The notes beneath the pieces are model-generated. The model did not search any database, was not told the origin of the DNA, and saw nothing but the letters and a program-made list of their open reading frames with translations. 64,000 nt of DNA. Origin: an uncultured Clostridiaceae bacterium (GTDB lineage: Bacteria > Bacillota > Clostridia > TANB77 > CAG-508). The DNA lies in NCBI GenBank assembly GCA_946628065.1, contig CAMOWC010000008.1, forward strand, positions 1 to 64,000, in the 5' to 3' direction. Position numbers and translations under genes: made by a program. Below, in pieces: positions 9,364-17,900 of this stretch; position 1 is the first letter of the stretch; the number at the start of each line of letters is the position of its first letter.

Positions 9364-9442
9364 AAAAAGAAAAGAGATATGTAGCCACCATATCCCAGTT
9401 CTATTATGACTTGCTTTGACCGAGAATGTCTCTCGAGTTTCT
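9364..9442 (-). ncRNA. Convergent small RNA opposite micro-ORF 1, possible antitoxin
   Basis: Predicted RNA of about 78 nt starting near 9442. It has a 5' hairpin CGAGA/TCTCG (9421-9435), then the complement of 9401-9419, which can base-pair over the ribosome-site and AUG region of the micro-ORF mRNA. It ends in a hairpin (9374-9396) with a U-rich tail. Start and end are predicted, not measured. The mRNA and small RNA run toward each other and nearly meet tail to tail. Confidence 0.7.
9401..9419 (+). repeat. Second copy of the micro-ORF 1 direct repeat
   Basis: CTATTATGACTTGCTTTGA. It differs from 9216-9234 only at two adjacent bases (TT for AA). It lies within the predicted small RNA, so in RNA it is antisense to the mRNA start region. 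Confidence 0.85.
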
Positions 9443-9448
9443 ATACAT

Positions 9449-9477
9449 AGTATACTATATTTTTTATTATATGTCAA
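9449..9477 (-). promoter_or_regulatory. Sigma-A promoter of the small RNA opposite micro-ORF 1
   Basis: Consensus TTGACA (9472-9477), a 17-bp spacer and TATACT (9449-9454) on the minus strand. It is stronger than the mRNA promoter, as is usual for antisense antitoxin RNAs. Confidence 0.85.
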
Positions 9478-9500
9478 GAAAAATTTTCTATTCATCCTAA

Positions 9501-10331
9501 TTATAAATTTTCTCTTAAAAAATAGTAAGATTTTGATTGGTTAAGCATCTTCTTAAAAATATAACCATCATAAATACTTGAACTCTTCTCCTGCATTGGC
9601 AAATTCAAATCCATTGAATAAACAAAAGACTCTTCCAAGCTGTTTTTCAAATGAATTTGGAAACTAACCCTGTACGCAACATCCTTAATTGGAACATCGG
9701 CAAGTTTAAGCAATTTCCCATTAAAGTCAATTTTTTCCTTAGTAGTTGAAATCTCTGCATTTGTTTTAACATTTTTATTTAAATAACCCAAAGTAATAGG
9801 GTTTGAACAATCTGTAAAAAATGTAGGTTTTGAGAAATCGTTATTTTTATTATCCTCATTTGTGTGCAAAATATTAAAATCTATCCTATCAGTTTGCTCA
9901 ATTGAATCGCTATATTTTCCAAAAATAATTGGACTTTTGTAGTTCAATCTACTTTCACCTTGGTCTGTTTCCTTTGTAATCTTAATATTATCAATATAAA
10001 GTTCACTAACTGTATTTTTATTATTTAATTCTGAAATGTAAGATTTGTTATCTATTTTTATCGAAATATCAGTAAATTGAGAAATGTCCAAATCTTTTAA
10101 AATCTGTCCTTCACTTTTATCCTCCGCTGCCGCACTGCTGTAAAGGATTACTTCATCTATTTTAAAAATTGGATCATCGTTTTTTATAATAAATTTCGAA
10201 ACTTCATTAGCAAAACTTATATTATTTACAATTGGTGAAACAATAAAGTACCAGTATGCATATAATATTGCTGCTAAGGATATAAATGCAATTATTAATG
10301 CTTTGCTTTCATGTTTTACTCGAATTTTCAT
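9501..10331 (-). CDS. Membrane-anchored protein of unknown function
   Basis: Protein of 276 residues with one N-terminal membrane segment (about 11-33) after basic residues. The polar extracellular part is rich in Asn, Lys and Ile and shows no motif I recognise. ATG follows AAAGGAG with 6 nt spacing. A complete terminator hairpin lies in the 48-bp gap upstream, right behind the wall-hydrolase gene. This gene therefore has no room for its own promoter in the gap and probably relies on read-through or on a promoter inside the upstream gene. The context suggests a cell-envelope role, but nothing more can be said. Confidence 0.75.
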   Translation of the reverse strand: MKIRVKHESKALIIAFISLAAILYAYWYFIVSPIVNNISFANEVSKFIIKNDDPIFKIDEVILYSSAAAEDKSEGQILKDLDISQFTDISIKIDNKSYISELNNKNTVSELYIDNIKITKETDQGESRLNYKSPIIFGKYSDSIEQTDRIDFNILHTNEDNKNNDFSKPTFFTDCSNPITLGYLNKNVKTNAEISTTKEKIDFNGKLLKLADVPIKDVAYRVSFQIHLKNSLEESFVYSMDLNLPMQEKSSSIYDGYIFKKMLNQSKSYYFLRENL

Positions 10332-10349
10332 TATTAACTCCTTTGTAGA

Positions 10350-10376
10350 TTAAAAAGTGGCGAAGCCACTTTTTAA
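10350..10376 (-). terminator. Terminator between wall hydrolase and downstream unknown gene
   Basis: Stem TTAAAAAGTGGC (10350-10361) with its complement (10365-10376), loop GAA, followed by U-rich RNA on the minus strand. It ends only about 10 nt before the ribosome site of the next gene, so partial termination (attenuation) is possible. Confidence 0.85.
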
Positions 10377-10379
10377 ATC

Positions 10380-11855
10380 CTATAATCTATTATACAAATA
10401 ATCCATATATTTGAAAATTTTTGTGCACCACTCTTTGTCTGTGCAATATCTAGTATTAACTCCAGCTATTGTCGGTTCATTAAAATATGTACCAGTTGCT
10501 GTTAAGTCTTCTGCTATTTGTGTGCCTGCTTTGTTTAAATAGTTTATAGCCAAATATTTTGCGACTGTATCAATTCCATTTGAATAATCTTCAAACGTAT
10601 TGGCAGATTCGTAAGGGCTTCTATCATAAGCACCAAATCCGAATAAATTATGCTTATCTTTTGCAATGTAAGATGTTCCCCAAGCGCTCTCGTGAATAGC
10701 AATTGACGCCAAGAAAATTCCATTTACCTTATATTTTTGCTCAGCATTGTAAAATGCCTCTGCATTGTTTTCAATGATTCCAAGAATGTCAGATGGATTT
10801 CCGCTCAATACCTTTTTAAAGTCATCTAAAGTCAATCCGCTTGGTTTTGTTAAATCCATATTTGCATCAAGTGTTTCATACAATTTTTGTTTTCTATTTA
10901 ATTCGCCAATACCAGGGGTTATAGCCTCAGAAGTTAAGCATTCAGTTTTCAAATATCCTTCATAATTACCATATTTAACCTTGCACCATGTTTCATCTTC
11001 ATTTAGTTCTTGTAAATCTACATCCAAAGATGCTAAAATAATACATAAGTTTTCAGCTGTATCTTCTGCTTTTTCCTTCAAGCTCACATTACTTGTAACA
11101 TACATCTTATCCCCAAGGTGAACTTTGTAATATGCTAAAAATTCAGATGTTCCAACCTTTATAATTTGTGGAACTGGTTCTTCCGCAACCTCTTCATCTA
11201 AAATTGTTTCTTCTATATATGTATCATCCTCATAACTTTTAATACAGTCAACAAGTTTTTTACCTTGAACACCTTCTTGTGAAGTTACTTCCTCACCCTT
11301 TGGTAAAGTTGGATCGTCTTCTTTTTTTATCTCAAACTCAATTGGTCTTTCCTCGTCTTCTACAATTGTTTTAGATTTAGTAATTCCAACGTTTTCTATA
11401 ATTATTTTTTCAAGATTAAGTGAAGAATGATTTGTTTCAAACACATTTGTTGCAATCTTTTTCTTAATTTCTTCCTCTTTTTGGTATTCAGCAAAAATGC
11501 TATTTGTTGAAATTACTGCAATACAAACAGCAAACGCCCCTGTAGTAACTAATGCTAACTTCTTAATCTGATTTTTATCATATCTAAATTTATTAATTCT
11601 ATACCTAAACCATTCCTTAAAAGAAAGCTTGTCCTGGTTTATGGCCTTATTTTTCTTAGTTTTTATAGACCCGGTATAATAAACGTCATATATTTTATTC
11701 TTGTTTTTGTGAGATTTATTTTTATTTATATTTCTATTATTTTCAAATTCGTATTCCATACGAGCTTGCTGTAATTCTGCAAATGCTTGAGTTAAAGTTT
11801 TAGCTTTATCTTCATGATTTACAAAATATTCTGAATCTCTTCTGTTTGTTACCAA
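10380..11855 (-). CDS. Membrane-anchored SH3-domain glucosaminidase (peptidoglycan hydrolase)
   Basis: Start set at TTG 11855, which has AAGGAGG about 8 nt upstream; the reading frame stays open farther up but without a ribosome site. This gives 491 residues. A cytoplasmic basic N-terminus of about 95 residues is followed by one membrane segment near 102-122. An acidic linker comes next, then an SH3-like stretch (about 240-310). The C-terminal catalytic domain (about 350-490) has the mannosyl-glycoprotein endo-beta-N-acetylglucosaminidase signature: FLASIAIHESAWGTS with Glu, NLFGFGAYDRSPY, and a repeat-visit region ending in MDYLYNRL. It probably cuts the glycan backbone of peptidoglycan outside the membrane. 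Its own promoter lies at 11892-11920. The long cytoplasmic N-terminus is unusual for such enzymes. Confidence 0.88.
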   Translation of the reverse strand: MVTNRRDSEYFVNHEDKAKTLTQAFAELQQARMEYEFENNRNINKNKSHKNKNKIYDVYYTGSIKTKKNKAINQDKLSFKEWFRYRINKFRYDKNQIKKLALVTTGAFAVCIAVISTNSIFAEYQKEEEIKKKIATNVFETNHSSLNLEKIIIENVGITKSKTIVEDEERPIEFEIKKEDDPTLPKGEEVTSQEGVQGKKLVDCIKSYEDDTYIEETILDEEVAEEPVPQIIKVGTSEFLAYYKVHLGDKMYVTSNVSLKEKAEDTAENLCIILASLDVDLQELNEDETWCKVKYGNYEGYLKTECLTSEAITPGIGELNRKQKLYETLDANMDLTKPSGLTLDDFKKVLSGNPSDILGIIENNAEAFYNAEQKYKVNGIFLASIAIHESAWGTSYIAKDKHNLFGFGAYDRSPYESANTFEDYSNGIDTVAKYLAINYLNKAGTQIAEDLTATGTYFNEPTIAGVNTRYCTDKEWCTKIFKYMDYLYNRL

Positions 11856-11891
11856 GACCGCTCCTCCTTTTTTACATTTTTCTACATATCT

Positions 11892-11920
11892 ATTATAACA
11901 AAACACAAAAAAATTGTCTA
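11892..11920 (-). promoter_or_regulatory. Promoter of the glucosaminidase gene
   Basis: TAGACA (11915-11920), a 17-bp spacer and TATAAT (11892-11897) on the minus strand, about 37 nt before the TTG start. Confidence 0.75.
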
Positions 11921-11943
11921 TAGAAAATAATAGAAAAAATATA

Positions 11944-11984
11944 AAAACCTTGTTTCGGTAAGATGTCCCCAAAAACAAGGTTTT
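11944..11984 (-). terminator. Terminator of the InlB-repeat giant gene
   Basis: AAAACCTTGTTT (11944-11955) pairs with AAACAAGGTTTT (11973-11984), followed by U-rich sequence on the minus strand. The loop contains GGGGACA, part of a short dispersed repeat also found near 31620 and 59110. Confidence 0.8.
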
Positions 11985-11987
11985 CTT

Positions 11988-14900
11988 TTATTCAATTGAT
12001 AGTAAGCGCACTAACCATGTTGGTAGTTCTGTATCAATTATTACATTTAATTCGCCTAGCAATAAGCCAGATCCTCTATCTTTAATAATAATTTTTGTTG
12101 TATCTCCTGTTTGTGCTCCTCCAGCTGTTGTAATTGCAGCTTGCGTATTGTCAGCATTTACTTGCACAGTTGCTACATTTGTATTCTCGCTCTCAAATGT
12201 CAATTCTCCAATGTTATTTCCAGTATATGTTACTGTAGCTCCTGATGTTCCTTCGGGCGCTATTAGTGCAATACTTGTTGTAGTTTTATTCATGTATATT
12301 GGATTTTTGCTTAAAGTAAAGTTAGTCCATAGTGCATAAATAGTATGGTCAGAATCTGTTGTAACTTGTGTAGATGTTTCAACTCTATTTACAAATGTAT
12401 TTTCTTTATACCATCCTAAGAATGTATAACCATCTCTTGTTGGTGTTGGTAATGTACCATATTGACTATCAAATGTTACGCTCTTTGTTGATGTTGCACC
12501 TGTACCTGTCCATCCATCTGTTGATGGTATTGTACCACCATTTGCATTTGCTGTTACTGTGTATGGGTTTGCTTCCCATATTGCAGTGATGTTGTGATTT
12601 GATGCTGTTGTTACAGGTGTTTCAGCTGTAATGTAATATGGTTCGTATGGTGTTGATTCTGTGCCTTCTTCTATTTGAATATCTGTGTTAACCCAAATAG
12701 TATTCATTTGTTTTTGAGTCATTTCATTATAATATCCTATATATAGTAAACCATCATTATTTGTTGTATATTTCTCAACAGTCTTATTGGGTTCACTGTC
12801 ATGCGCTATTGAAGTCCAATTATACCCTTTTTGAGTTTTCATTGAATTAATAATTAAAGTGCTATAACCTTTTCCATCAAATCCGTTATACCTTTTTACT
12901 GTAACTTTATAGTCAGTATTTGGTTTCAATTTAATTGCTTTCCAATTATAGTAAGTAGCTATTTCAGTATAATCATCTAGTTTTGTATATTTACTCTTAT
13001 CAAATTTATTCTTCCCATTCCATCCCTTAAATGTATAACCTGTTCTTGTTGGAGTTGGTAATGTGCCATAAGTACTATCATAAGTTACAGATTTTGTTGC
13101 TGTTGCTCCAGAACCCGTCCAACCTTCCGTTGTGTTAATTGAACCACTATTTGCATCTGCTGTAACTGTGTAAGTATTCGCTGTATAGTTTGCTGTATAT
13201 TTTCTATTTCCTATACTTCCTTGTTGGATTACTACTGTTGACATCGGTGAACTTGTTAATTTTGTACCGCTTCTTTGCTCAGCTGTTGGATTAGCATGGA
13301 ACATAATTCTTACATAACAATCTTTTTCAGCTGTATATGTATTTGAATTTGGTCCATTCTTATAATAACTTCCATCTGTATTATATAATCTCCATCTAAT
13401 ATTGCTTACTGCATAAAATCCATATCCACTTAGTGTATATTTTACACCTTGTTTCAACTTAATTGTATTTGTATAATATGAATTTGGATATTGTGAACTT
13501 ATTTCATGAACTCCTGTACTTAAATTCAAGAATCCTTTTGTCCATGTTAAGTCACTTACTTCTTCAGACCAACCCGCAAATGTATATCCTATTTTTGTTG
13601 GATTATTTAATGTAATATCAGCAGTTTCAATATTATAAGTTGTTGTGTTTTCTGTTGCAACTGTTCCACCATTTAATTCATAAGAAATTGTATATGGTGT
13701 TGGTACCCAATTTACATATAATGTAATTACTTGGTCACCTGTACTTAAGTCTTTGCCACATGCAGCTGCCATGTCTATTGCAGAATATGAACCACTAAAC
13801 TGATCATATGCTGTTCCTGTTCCATCCGCTTTTGTATTCCATTCTAAACTTTGCTTTGCTGTATATCCTGTTTTTATAACATTAATACCATTTGGATTAT
13901 TATAATCATTAAGTCCATATGTAGATAATGAATATGTATTAATATCTGTAACACCATTTACATTGCTTCCATAAAATCCTGAAATAACATTAGTAGTGTT
14001 ATTAACTAGCAATAAATTATCAGAAACGCCTACAATGTTTCCATGTATTTCAGACAAACTACCACCATTCATATCATATTGTACATATAAATAGTTAGGT
14101 CTGTAATACAAGTTTATTACTCTGCTTCCGTCAGCCGCAATTGTTGTAGTTGCAACTGCTCCAGAAACTGGTTTCGTTGTATCACCTGTTATAAATCCTT
14201 CTTCATAAGTATAACCTGCTATTGTCTTTTTCAAGTCAGCAAGAGTTACACTTGCATCTGAAGTTCCCTGTAAATTATCTGTTGAGTTTAAGGTATATGT
14301 TGCTGCACCTAAATTATGTGTATAATGATTTACTGTATATGCAGTATCTGTACGAGGTGTCCAATGTGCATAAATAGTATGCGCGCTATCTGTTTGCATT
14401 ATTGTTGCATCTGTTACCAATATTCCATTTGTTGCGTCTGTGTACCATCCAGCAAAGTCATAACCAACTCTTGTTGGTGTTGGTAATGTACCATATTGAC
14501 TATCGAATGTTACGCTCTTTGTTGATGTTGCGCCTGTATCTGTCCAACCTTCTGTTGATGGTATTGTACCACCATTTGCATCGGCTGTAACAGTGTATGG
14601 ATTTGCTTCCCATATTGCTGTTAAAGTGTGATTGCTTGGTGTTGTTACTTTTGTGTCAGCTGCTATGCTGTCGCCTTCACCATTAATTTTCCATCCTTTG
14701 AATGTGTAGCCTGTTCTTGATACATCACTTGCTGTTGGTAGTGTACCATAAGCACTATCAAATGTTACTGTTTTGTCTGCTGGCGTTGGTGTACCACCAT
14801 TTGAGTCGAAGTGAACTGTGTATTGTTTTGGAGTCCAGTTTGCATGAATTGTGTGGTCTGCAGCACTACTTACAGTTGTGTTTGCATTTACTACTCTGTA

Positions 14901-17900
14901 TGGTTCAAAGTTTGTAGCTGTTGAGGCCTCTTCCAATTGTGGGTTTTTATATTGTAATCCAGTAGCACTTGAACCACGATTAATTAATCCAACTACACAG
15001 CTTGTAGTTCCTTCTGGAATAACAAATGAATATGATAGTCTATCACCTACATTACATCCCAATTCAGTATTTCTTGTATATCTTCTTCCATTTACCATCA
15101 TATCGCAACCCATCCATACAGTATTTACTCCTTCAGTCTTTGATACAATTTCAACACTAAATGTATATCTTTTTCCTATTTCTATTTTTTTCATTACATC
15201 ATGACCATATAAAACATCATAATAAGTTTTTGAATTCACAGTATATATTCCAGTTTCCTCATTATATACAACCATATTTGTTCTTACTATTCCATTATAT
15301 GCTTTTGAATATTCTTCACTTGAATCTATCAAGTTCTTTCCTGTCCAGTTTTGGAAGTCATATCCATCTCTTGTTGGCATTGGCAATGTACCATATTGAT
15401 TATCGTATGTTACACTCTTAGTTGCTGTTGTACCTGTTCCTGTCCAACCTTCTGTTGCTGGTATTGAACCGCTATTAGCATCTGCTGTTACGGTGTAGTT
15501 GTTTGCTTCCCATATTGCTGTGATTGTGTGGTCATTAGGTGTTTTTACTATTGTGTCGGCTGCTATATTGTCGCCTTCACCATTTATTTTCCATCCCTTA
15601 AAAGTATAGCCTGTTTTTGTTAGTGTAGGCAATGTGCCGTATGTGCTGTCGTAAGTTACAGATTTTGTTGCCGCTGCTCCAGAGCCCGTCCAACCTTCTG
15701 TTGCTGGTATTGAACCACCATTTGCATCTGCTGTTACTATGTAATTATTTGCTTCCCATATTGCTGTAATTGTGTGATTGCTTGGCGTTGTTACTAGTGT
15801 ATCTGCTACTATGTTGTCTCCTTCACCATTTATTTTCCATCCCCTGAAAGCATAACCTGTTTTTGTTGGTGTAGGTAATGTGCCGTATGTACTGTCATAA
15901 GTTACAGATTTTGTTGCTGATGCCCCAGAACCTGTCCAGCCTTCTGTTGATGGTATTGAACCACCATTTGCATCTGCTGTAACGGTATAATTATTTGCTT
16001 CCCATACTGCATATAGGTTGGCTGTTCCATTGTTTTCAGTTGTTAAGTTACTAACTACTTGTTCGTCTGTGTAATCTGGGATTATATATAAACGTACATT
16101 TTTAACTCTTGGTTTGTTGCCTGTTCCATATACCCCATAGAATGATAATATTGCATTTGATGTTGCTTGATTTGTTTTAACGACTCTAAAATCAAACACA
16201 TCATGTGTCCATTCTGTTGAAGATACAGTTATTGTTCTTATATTACTACTTATAACATTTCCATCTTCTGTATTGTTTTGAAATGAATATTTTGAATTAC
16301 TTCCATTTGAGAAGTAAATTTTAATTTTATTATTATTTGTTGTATCATCTGATTTTATATCAAACTCAAATCTATATTTAGCATTTGTTCCATATTTATT
16401 AAAATATGATGCAAAACTTGCATATGACATAAATTCATTTGTTGAATTTTGATTTGCTGTATGTCCTGAATACATTTCATAATCACTACTATATATTAGA
16501 TTTTTTTCAAATTCATCATTTGCTTGTGACCATCCTGCAAATGTGTATCCTGTTTTTGTGAATGTATTTGTTGTTAAAGCTTGTGGTGTGTCATATGTGA
16601 AGTTCTGGTCTGACATTTCGCCAGTTCCACCATTTGCATCAAAGTGAACTGTGTAACTATTTGCTTCCCATATTGCTTTTAGTTCGTGGTCTTGGTCTTG
16701 CACTACTTTTGTATCGTCTGTAATCCAATATGGTTCGTATGTTGTGGCTGTTGGACCTTCTTCGAGTTGAACATAAAATTCAAAATTATCAAATACTTGA
16801 CCGTTTGTATGATAATATATTGAAAAATATACTTCAGTATCTACATTTAATGTAAATGTTTTACTTGTTTCACCATTTTGTAATAAAATTTTCGCTACTT
16901 CACTTCCATCAGAATATCTATTTATTCCTACTGCACAATGTTCTGTAGGAGTATTGCCTGATACATTATTAATAGAATATGTATATGTTCCTGCTTTTAG
17001 TATCTTTGTAACAGTATTTTCATTATATGATGAGTTTAGATAATTTGGATAATTAGCTCTATTATCAAAATTATATAAATCATAAGTTCTTCCATTTGAT
17101 TGCAATTCTTGTGATACACCATTTAAAGTATATTTTCCATCCTGTACTGTACATGCTACATTTAATTGATTCATTTGCTGATTATTTGGTATGCTAAACA
17201 AATTCTTTCCATTCCATCCTTTGAATGTATACCCTGATCTTGTTGGTGTTGGAAGGCTTGCGATCTCTGCTGTTTCTGCTTTTTCTTTGTATTCTACATT
17301 TGTTAATACATCTCTTGAACTTTCTGCTACTGTTGCACCTTCGCCGTTTGGGTTGAAGGTTACATTTAATTGTTTTTCTAAGACTGTTTCGAATTTGTTT
17401 GTTTCTGTATTTTGTCTTGTGTATGGTTTGTATCCTTCTCTGAAGTTTACTGTTGTTCCTTCGCTTTCTTCTGTTGGTGCTACTGTAGCAAATGCTACTT
17501 CTCTTCCATAGAATGTTCTCTTTCCATCTGCTGCAGTTGCTTTTGATGAACTAATTATTTTTCCATCATAGAAGTTGAATGTTGATGTTGAATTAGTTAT
17601 ATTTACACCATATCCATTTGTTCCTTGGATTACAGGTGATGTTCTGTCTATGGCTGTTGAGCTGTCGCCGATTGTAATATTATCATTTGCATTTGTAGTT
17701 CTGACACCATTAATACCACCTGTTACAGTTCCTCCTTTAATTGTTACTATATTATTAGGACATGTCAAAGATATTCCATATTGTCCTCCTGTGGTTGTCC
17801 CTCCTGTTATATTTATATTACCTCTATTAGTTTCATTTCCTCCTCCATAAATAGCTGCCGTACCTCCTGTAATTGTACCTCCAGAAATATTTATTGTTGG

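Noticed and set aside
9289-9495. Minus-strand ORF of 68 residues opposite micro-ORF 1
   Set aside because: It runs through the small-RNA promoter and both terminators and has no ribosome site; the DNA is explained by the antisense RNA.
12430-16010. CRISPR-like regular repeats
   Set aside because: The repeats are in-frame 82-codon protein modules with no short palindromic repeat, unique spacers or cas genes.
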